Assembly: GCA_019339365.1 (NCBI GenBank)
Contig: CP079859.1
Location: 2,914,001-2,978,000, forward strand
DNA length: 64,000 nucleotides
From: Vibrio neptunius
GTDB taxonomy: Bacteria > Pseudomonadota > Gammaproteobacteria > Enterobacterales > Vibrionaceae
Direction of reading: 5' to 3'
Made by a program: the position numbers and the translations under genes. Numbering within the stretch: the first letter of the stretch is position 1; each line of letters opens with the position of its first letter. Shown one piece after another: positions 1 through 8,663 of the stretch. Below the pieces are notes generated by a model. That model saw only the letters and a program-made list of their open reading frames with translations. It did not search any database and was not told the origin of the DNA.

Positions 1-750
1 CTTTCCATTGAGCAAGCTTTTGCTGCCAATGTTCTTGAATAAGATTAAACGAATCACGGTACCACTTAACGTCATTTTCGTGAGGTACATTTTCTGTCGC
101 CGTTTTCAGATCTTCCCCTTCTGTGCGTATCACAACAATACAACGCGCCTCCTTACGCCATGCCTCTTGAACAGGAATAGACGCCGAAACTCCTCCGTCC
201 ACATACTCTCCATGCTCAAACGCCACCGCTTCATGGTACAACCTCGGGATCGCGCAAGTGGCAATGAGTACTTTGCGCCAATCATCCTGAAGCATGGGTA
301 AATAATGATCGAAAAGACGACTAGTATCTGTGACCGCAGCAAACGCCTGACGATCTGCCAAAACCCGTCGCCCCATATCGATATCCAGCTTGTAGGGGAA
401 ATCACTGATCTTATCTAGCGCCCAGTCGATACCCAAATACTGCTTGCGCCTAATGTAACGAAACAGGTTAAAAAACTCTGCATCAGTAGTGAGTTCAAGA
501 ATGAATGAGCGCCCTATTCCTCGTTGGCGACAAAGATAGCCACAAAGATTTAGCGCACCTGCTGAAGTACCGTAAAAGGTATCAAAAGGGTCGAAATTAG
601 ATAGAAGAAAGGCATCAAGAACACCCGAAGTAAAAATGCCACGCTGGCCCCCCCTTGAGCGACCAACGCATTCTTACCGCCAGTATACTTAGCAAGGCGT
701 TGAGTATCCAACTGGATAGCAGCGCTGGTAACGACACCGCTGTTGTCCAT
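1..750 (-). pseudogene. Patatin-like phospholipase (YjjU type), frameshifted and cut by window edge
   Basis: The protein resembles E. coli YjjU, a patatin-fold serine hydrolase expected to cleave acyl esters of phospholipids. Translation starts at 750 (MDNSG...) and reads to KNALVAQGG, then leaves frame at a run of seven G (plus-strand C 648-654). With one more G the frame continues as the oxyanion motif GGGQRG, then GTSAG with the nucleophile Ser (around plus position 555), then DGG carrying the dyad Asp (around 200), and stays open to position 1. The 3' end lies outside the window. The start is 9 nt after the stop of the YnhF-like gene, so the two are probably co-transcribed. The gene may be truly broken, phase-variable through the G tract, or a sequencing error. 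Family assignment is firm; current function is not. Confidence 0.85.
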
Positions 751-759
751 AATCTCAAC

Positions 760-852
760 CTAGGCAGAAGTGATCGCGACTAAACCAAAACCAATCAGAA
801 CCGCAAAAACGGCCACAGTGATGACTAACGCGTATTTCAGTTCGTGTTCCAT
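760..852 (-). CDS. ynhF: YnhF-family small membrane protein (30 aa)
   Basis: A 30-residue ORF beginning MEHELKYALV and ending AITSA. It is one transmembrane helix (about residues 8-27) with a short charged N-terminus. It matches the layout of E. coli YnhF (29 aa, M-x-x-DLKFSLV...), a tiny inner-membrane protein of unknown role. A very strong ribosome-binding site (AAGGAGG, 5-6 nt spacing) precedes the ATG, which argues that it is translated. It lies directly upstream of the patatin-like gene and is divergent from the barrel protein at 986, so its promoter must lie in 853-985. Identity rests on short similarity from memory; the coding call itself is well supported by the ribosome-binding site. 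Confidence 0.75.
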   Translation of the reverse strand: MEHELKYALVITVAVFAVLIGFGLVAITSA

Positions 853-985
853 AGACACCTCCTTGATTGTGTAACAAAGTAATAACATCGTTGTGAGGCA
901 TCTTCAATAATTCCCTTTTTTCTGTGCGTAATTATGACGTTACTATCACAATTAATAGGTGTAGCGCTCTGATTGGACAATCTTT

Positions 986-1579
986 ATGGACATGAACAGG
1001 ATTCACCTTTTCGTTTGTACTTTGCTCTGTTTTGCTCCACCAGCCCTTGCAGATGTTTATCTGACACCATGGGTTGGTTATACCGTAGGTGGAAGCGTGG
1101 AAAATCAAGATCAACAGAACTATGACCTTAAGGGTTCTGAAAGCTTTGCTATCAGTACTGAAATGGATTTCGACAAAGGTAGAATAGGTTTGTTTTACGC
1201 CAATCAACACACTAATGTCGAGACGCTTGGTCTTGGTTCGACCATGCATTACCTTCACTTTCAGAGTAGCCTCTATTACCCCGTCGAGGAGTCGCTACAC
1301 AGCTATCTCGGTGTGGGGCTTGGAGGCTCGTACATAGATGCTGATTGGGTCACAGACGAATTTGGTTTTTCGGCTAGTATCTTTGGAGGGTTTGCATACC
1401 GTCTCACTGATAATTTTGCGCTAAATACTCAGTTACGTTGGCTTGGTACCGTTGTTGATAATGACACAAGTGGAATATGTTCTTTACCCGCATCACAGTC
1501 AGGAAGCTGCATCATCAAATTTAAAACAGATTGGATGAATCAGTTCTCGGCTAACTTAGGGTTAACTTGGCATTTCTAG
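986..1579 (+). CDS. Outer-membrane beta-barrel protein
   Basis: A 197-residue protein with a signal peptide (about residues 1-22, cleavage after APPALA) and then alternating short hydrophobic/aromatic strands rich in Gly and Tyr, ending in Trp-His-Phe. A terminal aromatic residue is typical of proteins inserted by the BAM complex. The size suggests an 8-stranded barrel. Two Cys near residues 164 and 173 (SGICSL and GSCIIK) could form a loop disulfide. An ATG two codons downstream (MNRIHL) is an alternative start. I do not recognise a specific family, and substrate or role cannot be stated. It is divergently transcribed from the YnhF-like gene. Confidence 0.7.
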   Translation: MDMNRIHLFVCTLLCFAPPALADVYLTPWVGYTVGGSVENQDQQNYDLKGSESFAISTEMDFDKGRIGLFYANQHTNVETLGLGSTMHYLHFQSSLYYPVEESLHSYLGVGLGGSYIDADWVTDEFGFSASIFGGFAYRLTDNFALNTQLRWLGTVVDNDTSGICSLPASQSGSCIIKFKTDWMNQFSANLGLTWHF

Positions 1580-2091
1580 GAAACAATAAAATCACACTAT
1601 TAACAATTTAGTAAAATAAATCAATTGGGCGGATGTTTTTCAGTCATACACTCTTTAAATGCAAAAAGGATTAAATTTCAATTAAACAACATTTTTCCAA
1701 ACTTTTATTCTGTATAGTGATATTTTAATAACTACACTTGCCGTCAAACTGTCATGAAAACAATTTTATCACCAATCAAGAACACTGCCTTTACAACTAC
1801 AATCTATTGCTTTAACTCATATTAGTAGTTAGTCTTTTCTTTATGCGCAGCTGATTATTTTAGCTAAAGCAAACACGCACTCAACTTTTTAGAATTAAAA
1901 TCTGAGAAACATTAGCAAAAGCAGTGTAAATAACCAAAAAATCATTCTATTGACGATATTTTATCAAGCATATCGATATATCTTCAAATACCTGCTTTCC
2001 AACTTGTGAAGCTTTTTAGGCTGCCGTTCAGTCTAAAAATTCGCTTTATGGTAGCTTCAATCTCAGATACTGGATTTACAGGAGTCCTTTT
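1580..2091. other. AT-rich gap with a hairpin before the NSS transporter
   Basis: About 510 bases without a credible gene. Near the transporter there is an imperfect inverted repeat: TTTTTAGGCTG at 2013-2023 and CAGTCTAAAAA at 2029-2039 (10 of 11 pairs plus one G-U), with a possible outer pair GAAGC 2008-2012 / GCTTC 2054-2058. This could be a leader structure of the transporter transcript or a terminator for RNA entering from the left. I see nothing else I can support here. Confidence 0.5.
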
Positions 2092-3552
2092 ATGAAGCGA
2101 GAACAATGGGGATCCCGCGCTGGATTTATTCTAGCCGCTGTCGGATCGGCTATCGGTCTGGGAAACATTTGGCGTTTCCCTTATATGGCCTATGAAAACG
2201 GTGGTGGTGCCTTCTTTATACCTTACCTTTTTGCCATGATCACCGCAGGCATTCCCTTTATGATCCTTGAATTCAGCATGGGTCAGAAATATCGTGGTAG
2301 CGCACCTCGTACGCTAGCAAAAATTCACTCTAAATTTGAATGGCTAGGCTGGTTTCAAGTAGGTGTCGCAGCGGTTATTGCTGTTTACTACGTTGCTGTT
2401 ATCGGTTGGGCAATTTCCTACTTTGGTATGTCTTTTAACCAAAGCTGGGGCACCGATACCAATGCCTTCTTCTTCAGTGAATACCTTGGTTTAGGCGATA
2501 ACTCGCCAACTAACCTGGGAAGCATTCAATGGAAAATTGCCGTTGCGATGCTAATTGCATGGGGTATCACTTACGCGGCTATTGTCGGTGGTGTCAAAGC
2601 AGGCATTGAGCGCGCATCTAAGATCATGATGCCGATTCTATTTATCATGGTTGTACTACTGATTGGTCGTATGGTTTTCCTTCCTGGTGCCTTGGACGGC
2701 GTAAACTATATGTTTGAACCTGACTTTAGCAAAATCTGGGATGTGAAAGTTTGGGCAGCCGCGTATGGCCAGATCTTCTTCACTCTGAGTATTGGTTTCG
2801 CTATCATGCTGGCTTATTCAAGCTACTTGCCTGAAAAATCAGACATTACTAACAACGCCTTCATGACGGTTTTGATTAACTGTGGCTTCTCAATCCTAGC
2901 TGGTATCATGATCTTCTCAGTCCTTGGCTATATGGCGCAAGAGCAAGGCAAACCTCTGACTGAAGTCGTATCAGCAGGCGTTGGTTTAGCATTTGTTACA
3001 CTGCCAGCTGCAATCAACTTGCTGCCAGCGCCGTACATCCTAGGCCCACTTTTCTTCTTCGCACTAGTAGTTGCAGGTCTAAGCTCACACATTTCCATCA
3101 TGGAAGCCGTGACGTCTGCCGTTATCGACAAACTAAAGTGGAGCCGTAAGAAAGCAGCAACCGTTGTTATTGGTGTTGGTGTTGTCGTTTCTATGGCATT
3201 TGCAACCAATGGCGGTCTACTACTACTAGATTTGGTCGATCACTTCGCGAACAATGTCGGCATCATGGTGGGTGGTTTTGTCGAGATTATTCTTATGGCT
3301 TGGCTACTGAATAAAGTCGGTGATGTACGCGAATACGTTAATGAGATCTCTGACTTTTCTATCGGTGCTTGGTTCGTGGTTTGTCTGCGCTTCATCACCC
3401 CGATTATGCTGGCCGTTATTCTCGCAACCAAACTACAAACACTATTCACTGAAGGCTACGGTGGCTATGACCTAACTCTCGGTTGGGCAATGATTGCTGC
3501 TCTATTTGTTATTGGTGTATTGATTAACGCAACAAGTCGTAAGGAGGCCTGA
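2092..3552 (+). CDS. Sodium-dependent transporter, NSS/SNF family
   Basis: A 486-residue inner-membrane protein of the neurotransmitter:sodium symporter family, which imports amino acids or related compounds with Na+. The family signature is at the N-terminus: GSAIGLGNIWRFPYMAYENG (residues about 18-37), with TM1 carrying the unwound Na+/substrate site. About 11-12 membrane segments follow. The ribosome-binding site is ACAGGAGT ahead of ATG 2092. The stop overlaps the ribosome-binding site of a 33-residue ORF that resembles the small subunit found with bacterial methionine/alanine NSS importers, so methionine or alanine is a plausible substrate, by inference only. Confidence 0.93.
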   Translation: MKREQWGSRAGFILAAVGSAIGLGNIWRFPYMAYENGGGAFFIPYLFAMITAGIPFMILEFSMGQKYRGSAPRTLAKIHSKFEWLGWFQVGVAAVIAVYYVAVIGWAISYFGMSFNQSWGTDTNAFFFSEYLGLGDNSPTNLGSIQWKIAVAMLIAWGITYAAIVGGVKAGIERASKIMMPILFIMVVLLIGRMVFLPGALDGVNYMFEPDFSKIWDVKVWAAAYGQIFFTLSIGFAIMLAYSSYLPEKSDITNNAFMTVLINCGFSILAGIMIFSVLGYMAQEQGKPLTEVVSAGVGLAFVTLPAAINLLPAPYILGPLFFFALVVAGLSSHISIMEAVTSAVIDKLKWSRKKAATVVIGVGVVVSMAFATNGGLLLLDLVDHFANNVGIMVGGFVEIILMAWLLNKVGDVREYVNEISDFSIGAWFVVCLRFITPIMLAVILATKLQTLFTEGYGGYDLTLGWAMIAALFVIGVLINATSRKEA

Positions 3553-3554
3553 TC

Positions 3555-3656
3555 ATGACAACAGGTGCGATTATTATGATGATACTGGGCCTTGGAATTA
3601 CTTGGGGCGGCGCTGCTATATGTATCAAACGAGCAATGAATAAACAGCAGCAGTGA
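3555..3656 (+). CDS. MetS-like small subunit of NSS transporter (33 aa)
   Basis: A 33-residue ORF (MTTGAIIMMILGLGITWGG..., ending AMNKQQQ) starting 2 nt after the transporter stop, with AAGGAGG 5 nt upstream of its start region. It is one hydrophobic helix (about residues 4-24) followed by a basic tail. Similar tiny proteins follow NSS transporters in many bacteria. In Corynebacterium the MetS peptide is needed with MetP for methionine/alanine uptake. Position, ribosome-binding site and composition all support a real gene translated with the transporter. Confidence 0.8.
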   Translation: MTTGAIIMMILGLGITWGGAAICIKRAMNKQQQ

Positions 3657-3674
3657 TTACTGTTGTGGCTTGAG

Positions 3675-3707
3675 TAAAAATGCCGACACTGAGTGTCGGC
3701 ATTTTTT
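3675..3707. terminator. Bidirectional terminator between convergent genes
   Basis: An inverted repeat, AATGCCGACACT / GTGTCGGCATT, with A runs on the left and T runs on the right, lies between the convergent NSS operon and the secreted protein at 3719. It can end both transcripts. Confidence 0.85.
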
Positions 3708-3718
3708 ATTGGTCAGAG

Positions 3719-4147
3719 CTAGAATGTGTATTTAACGCCGAGCGCTCCGCCAATCTGTAGTTCTGGGCCACTATACACATCCAACTCTGGTTGAATCTGA
3801 CCATACATATTCCAGTCTTGACTGAAGTTCCAGTTCAGACCAAGGGGGACACGCGCCCCAAACTCTTTATGATCCCATTCGCTCCATGCCCCCGCACCAA
3901 CATACCAAGTAAAAGGTACGTCCTGACCAAATTCTCCACGAGCGAGTATGTAGTCAAATGCAGCTCCGTCATTACCTACTGTAAACCGGTACTGATGATT
4001 CAATTCAAAGACTGCACTTAGATCTTGGTCTACCGCCATCCCAACGGAGAGTTCCATAGGCTCTAAACTTTCAGCAATGACGCTTGCGCTCCACGCGACG
4101 GCCGCAACACCTAATAGGCTTTTGACTAATGTACTTTTCTTCATCAC
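3719..4147 (-). CDS. Small exported, probably outer-membrane protein
   Basis: A 142-residue protein with a clear signal peptide (MMKKSTLVKSLLG..., cleavage probably after SVIA near residue 25). The mature part has short alternating strands rich in aromatic residues and ends in Tyr-Thr-Phe, consistent with a small beta-barrel inserted in the outer membrane. Two adjacent ATG codons are possible starts; the second has better spacing to AGAGTG. I do not recognise a named family. It is convergent with the NSS operon and shares its terminator. Confidence 0.65.
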   Translation of the reverse strand: MMKKSTLVKSLLGVAAVAWSASVIAESLEPMELSVGMAVDQDLSAVFELNHQYRFTVGNDGAAFDYILARGEFGQDVPFTWYVGAGAWSEWDHKEFGARVPLGLNWNFSQDWNMYGQIQPELDVYSGPELQIGGALGVKYTF

Positions 4148-4313
4148 TCTGATCTAGATTTAAATAAAACAGCGTGCAATTTTCCAGTTGTGCGATGAAA
4201 AGATGTCATAGAAAGGTAAGGAGGTCGTTAGAAACCAGAGTATTTTATCGCTTCCACTATGCAATAACATTTAACCAAACGTATTCGCCAACCGCTCTTG
4301 ATTTCAGCTCTAA

Positions 4314-4342
4314 CAAAACAAAAGGAGGCCTAATGGCCTCCT
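4314..4342 (-). terminator. ptsG terminator
   Basis: A perfect stem, AGGAGGCC / GGCCTCCT, with loop TAAT at 4323-4342, followed on the minus strand by a T-rich tail (TTTGTTTTGTT). It lies 29 bases beyond the ptsG stop. Confidence 0.85.
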
Positions 4343-4370
4343 CTTTATCAATTAAATGAGTAAGTGGGTA

Positions 4371-5867
4371 TTAGCCGTGGTTACGGATCCACTCATCCAT
4401 TTCAGTTTTTAGGTTGTCAGACTTAGTACCGAAGATAGCCTGAACACCACCTGCTACAACCACTACGCCAGCCGCGCCTAGTTGTTTCAGTTTGTCTTGA
4501 TCAACCGCCTCTGTATCCGCTACTGCAACACGTAGACGAGTGATACATGCATCTAGGCCAGTGATGTTTGCTTTGCCACCGAATGCGGCAACAAGCTCAC
4601 CTGCCATGTCTGAACCAGATGTCGCGACTGTTTCTTCAGATTCATCTTCACGACCAGGCGTTTTAAGGTCCATCGCTTTGATAACTGTGCGGAATACTAC
4701 GTAGTAGATAACCGCATAAACCAAACCAACACCCACCATCAAACCGATTTTCTGTGCGTTGCCAGATAGTACGATGAAATCGATTAGACCGTGTGAGAAC
4801 GAAGTACCGTGTACGAAACCTAGAGTGTTTGCAACAACGTATGCAGAACCAGCTAGTAGAGCGTGGATACCGTACAGTAAAGGAGCAACAAATAGGAATG
4901 AGAATTCGATTGGCTCTGTGATACCAGTTAGGAATGAAGTCAATGCAGCAGACGCCATGATACCCATTACCTTCGCACGGTTCTCTGGCTTGGCAGAGTG
5001 TGCGATAGCAATAGCAGCAGCTGGTAAGCCGAACATCTTGAACATGTAACCGCCTGCTAGCTGACCGAATCCATTACCAACCGCACGAGAAGCTTCGTCA
5101 GCCACTAGGTAACAAGTTAGAACGCCGTTTTGTGTCTCGCCAGCAGCATTAACACAAGTGCCCGCTTCGAAGAAAAATGGTACGTTCCAAACGTGGTGCA
5201 GACCGAATGGGATCAGAGAACGCTCGACGATACCGTAGATACCAAATGCTAGCTCTGGGTTTTGAGTTGCAGCCCAATGTGAAAATGCTTGCATTACCGC
5301 TGCAACTGGTGGCCAAACTACAGATAGTACCAGTGCAAGTGCGATCGCTAGGAAACCAGTAATAATTGGCACCGCACGTTTACCCGCAAAGAAGCCTAAA
5401 TATTCTGGTAGTTGAATCTTGAAAAAACGATTGAAAGACCATGCTGCAATACCCCCAACAAGGATACCACCCAAAACGCCGGTCTCATATTGCTTCTTGA
5501 TCAAGTCAATAGCAGTTTCGTCTAGTACTTCACCAGCCGCTTTTGCCGCAGCTTGTGCAGACTCCACTGATAGGTTAGCCATAACGCCTAGCGTTGCAGC
5601 CATAATGCCGTAGCCAACGATTGCAGCTAGACCTGCCACACCATCGTTATTAGTAAAGCCAAGTGCAACACCCACTGCGAAAAGTAGTGCCATTTGACCA
5701 AATACTGAACCACCCGCTTGCTCCATTAAGTTGGAAACAATTTCCGGAATGAAGCTCAAGTCGGCAGCACCAACCCCAAGTAGAATACCTGCAACAGGTA
5801 AAACCGATACTGGTAGCATCAGAGCTTTACCCACTTTTTGCAGGCTAGCAAAAAGGTTCTTAAACAT
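4371..5867 (-). CDS. ptsG: PTS glucose-specific EIICB component
   Basis: A 498-residue inner-membrane glucose permease that phosphorylates glucose during import, receiving phosphate from EIIA-Glc. It aligns along its whole length with E. coli PtsG (477 aa): N-terminal EIIC domain (about 1-400, about 10 membrane segments, substrate motif [10 protein letters not shown]), linker LKTPGRED, then EIIB with the phosphorylated Cys in LDACITRLR and the end [12 protein letters not shown]. It is longer than E. coli because of an extra stretch after residue 100 and a periplasmic loop bracketed by two Cys (AGTCVNAAG ... VLTCYLV). The ribosome-binding site is AGGAGC before ATG. It has its own promoter region and terminator, with ycfH upstream as in E. 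coli. Confidence 0.97.
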   Translation of the reverse strand: MFKNLFASLQKVGKALMLPVSVLPVAGILLGVGAADLSFIPEIVSNLMEQAGGSVFGQMALLFAVGVALGFTNNDGVAGLAAIVGYGIMAATLGVMANLSVESAQAAAKAAGEVLDETAIDLIKKQYETGVLGGILVGGIAAWSFNRFFKIQLPEYLGFFAGKRAVPIITGFLAIALALVLSVVWPPVAAVMQAFSHWAATQNPELAFGIYGIVERSLIPFGLHHVWNVPFFFEAGTCVNAAGETQNGVLTCYLVADEASRAVGNGFGQLAGGYMFKMFGLPAAAIAIAHSAKPENRAKVMGIMASAALTSFLTGITEPIEFSFLFVAPLLYGIHALLAGSAYVVANTLGFVHGTSFSHGLIDFIVLSGNAQKIGLMVGVGLVYAVIYYVVFRTVIKAMDLKTPGREDESEETVATSGSDMAGELVAAFGGKANITGLDACITRLRVAVADTEAVDQDKLKQLGAAGVVVVAGGVQAIFGTKSDNLKTEMDEWIRNHG

Positions 5868-6267
5868 GTTTATGCTCCTGAAAAGTTATAAGAATTATCG
5901 GGTTCTAACGGCACACCCCCGTAGCCTTAAATGTTAGCACCCCGCGAAAATGTAACCACATCTTGCAGTATATTTTCCGGCTCTAAATATATATTGATGG
6001 TGAACAAACTTTCTAGCAGGTTACGGAAATAAGTTTCAAACTAATAGATAGATCACAATCCAAAATAGGCGAATAGAACCCATTATTTCAGTGTATCTGA
6101 TTGATATTTATTAAATTAATATTAATGCCTATTAATTTTGACGAGTAAATAAAATAAACCCAATTGTTATTTCATGTAACAAAATTACATTGTGATACTT
6201 TCAGCTTCTCATCTTCAACAAAATTAGTAAACAAGACAATTTATAGTACTAAAAGTGATTTTAGACA
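5868..6267. promoter_or_regulatory. ptsG upstream region with a 17-bp palindrome
   Basis: About 400 AT-rich bases without a gene, which must hold the ptsG promoter. An exact palindrome, ATGTAACAAAATTACAT, lies at 6174-6190 and is a candidate operator, but it is about 300 bases from the ptsG start. A lone TCACA (reverse TGTGA) near 6052-6056 lacks a good second half, so I do not call a CRP site. Confidence 0.4.
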
Positions 6268-6297
6268 CAAAAAAAGGAGCTTGCGCTCCTTTTTTAC
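6266..6297 (-). terminator. Terminator after ycfH
   Basis: Stem AAAAAAGGAGC / GCTCCTTTTTT with loop TTGC, 20 bases beyond the ycfH stop. The A and T runs make it usable in both directions. Confidence 0.88.
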
Positions 6298-6316
6298 TCA
6301 AAACTCTTTTTTTATC

Positions 6317-7078
6317 TCAAAAAAGATTTCGGAAGTTTTGACTGGTTTTTAAGCCAACTTCGCTCAGTGATGTGTTTTTTAACTGGGCAATATAGGAAGC
6401 TACTTCAACCACATAAGCAGGCTGGTTCTGTTTCCCTCGGTGTGGCACAGGTGCAAGGTACGGTGAATCAGTTTCAATTAATAATCTCTCAAGCGGTAGT
6501 GTTTTAACCACTTCTTTTAGTTCAGTTGCCTGCCTGAAAGTAACGATCCCTGAAATGGAGATATAAAAACCAAGATCCATCGCCGCTTCAGCGAAAGCAA
6601 GATCTTCGGTGAAACAGTGAATCACGCCGCCACATTTATCAGCCTGGCCTCGACGTAAAATATCCAACGTATCTTGTCGGGCATTCCGTGTGTGGATGAT
6701 CAAAGGTTTATTCAGCTTAACGGCTAATTCAACGTGCTGCTGGAATCTTAGCTTTTGTAACTCAGCAGTCTCAGGTTGATAGTGGTAATCCAGCCCAGTT
6801 TCGCCTATTGCAACAACTCTGGGGTGCGAGGCATATTCGTGTAATCGGTCTAAGGCAAACTCACTCTCTACATCTAGAGGGTGAACACCACAAGAAGCGT
6901 AAACGTTGCCAAAAGGCTCAATCATTTCCAGCATCGCAGGAAACGAATCTAGTGTAACCCCAACAGAAAGTAGCTCTGAGACTTTGGCCGCCTTAGCCTT
7001 TTCAACTACGTCTTCAATACCAGAATGCAGATCCTGATAATCCAGTTTGTCTAAATGACAATGTGAGTCTACAAACAT
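6317..7078 (-). CDS. ycfH: TatD-family metal-dependent hydrolase YcfH
   Basis: A 253-residue TIM-barrel protein of the TatD family. Family members are cytoplasmic metal-dependent deoxyribonucleases or exonucleases. The metal-binding HxH motif is in DSHCHLDKL (residues 4-12), with GETGLDYHY (about 92-100) carrying the conserved Glu, and later His and Asp ligands (IIHTRNA, ETDSPYLAP). It overlaps the end of holB by 10 bases and is the last gene of the cluster before the terminator, with ptsG next, exactly as in E. coli. Confidence 0.93.
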   Translation of the reverse strand: MFVDSHCHLDKLDYQDLHSGIEDVVEKAKAAKVSELLSVGVTLDSFPAMLEMIEPFGNVYASCGVHPLDVESEFALDRLHEYASHPRVVAIGETGLDYHYQPETAELQKLRFQQHVELAVKLNKPLIIHTRNARQDTLDILRRGQADKCGGVIHCFTEDLAFAEAAMDLGFYISISGIVTFRQATELKEVVKTLPLERLLIETDSPYLAPVPHRGKQNQPAYVVEVASYIAQLKNTSLSEVGLKTSQNFRNLF

Positions 7079-8031
7079 GATTCCTCATTAAATTTAAATA
7101 ACCAATCTAAGATGAGCAGTTCGCTATTCAACCCGGTGTGCTCTCGTAGTTGTCCAAGCAACTGACTCAGGTTTGTTGTTTGAGTATAGAGCAATTGATA
7201 ACTGAGTTTGGCCGCCAGAACCTTTGAGCCTGGTGTAAAATAAGGCATCTGAACACCAAAATGACTCTTTTGAGCATCTGTCAGCAAAACCCATATCCAT
7301 TGTAGGTACTCAGATGGTGATGTCGCCAGCTCTTTGGCTAGCTTGACGCTATCGCCCGTCAATTGAGTGACTTCAAGGAAATGCTTTTCAATCTGATGAT
7401 ATTTTTCAATTTTCCCCTGTTCAACAAACGCTTGAGTTTTGAGTGGAGCATTGCCATTGACATGTGCCGCAAAAGCAGGGATTGCCAAAGTGACTTGTTC
7501 ATTTAACCATTGAGCAAGCAACTCTGAACTCGGATTCACCACGTGCCATTGCTGGCAACGGCTGGTAATCGTTGGAAGCAACCGATGCGCTTTGTAACTA
7601 ACCAGAAGAAACATACAACTGTTAGATGGCTCTTCTAGTGTTTTTAATAAAGCATTTGCAGCAGATTCGTTCATCGCTTCTGCGGGCTCGATGATGAACA
7701 ACCTCACTCCTGACAACTGTGAAGACTCTTGCGCTAAGCGATTACACTCGCGCACCTGTTCTACCGTAATAGTTTTGCCTTCTTTCTCGGGTTTAACAAT
7801 ATGGAAATCCGGGTGATTGCGTGCCTGCATTAGCTGGCAACTATGGCAAAAACCGCAAGCTTCACTGGCATAGTTGCTACACATTGCAGCTCCACTAAAC
7901 CGCTCCACGAGTTGCTCAGCACCCAGTCCTTTTTCCGCTATCAATAGTGCTGCATTGGAAAACCTATCTGATTCCAGACTAGCCTGCCATTCGCGCCAAG
8001 TGTCGGTTAACCAAGGATAGATAGAATTCAT
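7069..8031 (-). CDS. holB: DNA polymerase III delta' subunit
   Basis: Clamp-loader subunit, 320 residues from the ATG at 8031 (MNSIYPWL), which aligns with E. coli MRWYPWL. A TTG 18 bases upstream would overlap tmk and is less likely. The AAA+ fold has a degenerate P-loop (EKGLGAEQL), as expected for a subunit that does not bind ATP, four Zn-binding Cys (MCSNYASEACGFCHSCQ) and the SRC motif (TITSRCQQW) that supplies the arginine finger. The C-terminal half is the helical collar domain. The start lies 2 bases after the tmk stop, indicating translational coupling. Confidence 0.95.
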   Translation of the reverse strand: MNSIYPWLTDTWREWQASLESDRFSNAALLIAEKGLGAEQLVERFSGAAMCSNYASEACGFCHSCQLMQARNHPDFHIVKPEKEGKTITVEQVRECNRLAQESSQLSGVRLFIIEPAEAMNESAANALLKTLEEPSNSCMFLLVSYKAHRLLPTITSRCQQWHVVNPSSELLAQWLNEQVTLAIPAFAAHVNGNAPLKTQAFVEQGKIEKYHQIEKHFLEVTQLTGDSVKLAKELATSPSEYLQWIWVLLTDAQKSHFGVQMPYFTPGSKVLAAKLSYQLLYTQTTNLSQLLGQLREHTGLNSELLILDWLFKFNEESCL

Positions 8032-8033
8032 GG

Positions 8034-8663
8034 TTATTGTGCCAACCAACTACGCAGCGCTTGCTTGATATCTTGCGCGACTAATTCGATCGTCTGCTCA
8101 GCATTGATCACTACAACACTCGAATCACATTGAGCCAGTTCCAAGTAACGCGCTCTGGTGCGGTCAAAAAAGCTCATATCCATCTTCTCAATTCGATCCA
8201 ACTCGCCTCGGCCTCTCGCTCGCTCAAGGCCGACGCGTGGGTCAAGGTCAAGGTAAATGGTCAAATCTGGTTTAAAGTCACCCAATGTTGTCTGCTTAAG
8301 CGCCGCCATAGTGTGTTTCGATATTTGACGTCCGCCTCCTTGATAAGCCTGAGAAGACATATCATGTCGATCTCCTACTACCCAAGTACCACTATCTAAT
8401 GCTGGCTTAATGACATTTTCAACCAACTGTACCCTCGCGGCATACATAAGGAGCAATTCGGTCATATCTTGCAACTCTTCCCCTGCATGGTCTTGTTTGA
8501 CCAAAGTTCTGAGTTGCTCGGCTAAGACCGTTCCGCCCGGCTCACGAGTATTCTTTATCTGCTCAATACCAGCCTGTTTAAGAGTCTCAAGCACCGCATT
8601 GATCGCGGTACTTTTACCTGCGCCTTCTAGGCCTTCAATTACAATGAATTTAGCTTGTTTCAT
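8034..8663 (-). CDS. tmk: Thymidylate kinase
   Basis: A 209-residue cytoplasmic enzyme converting dTMP to dTDP with ATP. It has the P-loop [10 protein letters not shown] (about residues 9-18), the [15 protein letters not shown] substrate segment (about 97-111) and the Arg-rich lid [12 protein letters not shown] (about 148-159). Length matches the family. Its start overlaps the mltG stop by 4 bases and it is followed at once by holB, the E. coli order, placing it in one operon with replication and envelope genes. Confidence 0.97.
   Translation of the reverse strand: MKQAKFIVIEGLEGAGKSTAINAVLETLKQAGIEQIKNTREPGGTVLAEQLRTLVKQDHAGEELQDMTELLLMYAARVQLVENVIKPALDSGTWVVGDRHDMSSQAYQGGGRQISKHTMAALKQTTLGDFKPDLTIYLDLDPRVGLERARGRGELDRIEKMDMSFFDRTRARYLELAQCDSSVVVINAEQTIELVAQDIKQALRSWLAQ

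Noticed and set aside
8..405. Open frames on both strands at the left edge
   Set aside because: They are off-frame readings of the patatin-like gene, whose catalytic motifs lie in another frame.
4174..4359. A 61-codon plus-strand frame between the secreted protein and ptsG
   Set aside because: It runs through the ptsG terminator hairpin and has no ribosome-binding site.
6040..6070. Possible CRP site at ptsG
   Set aside because: Only one half-site (TGTGA) matches; the second half is poor and the spacing to any promoter is uncertain.
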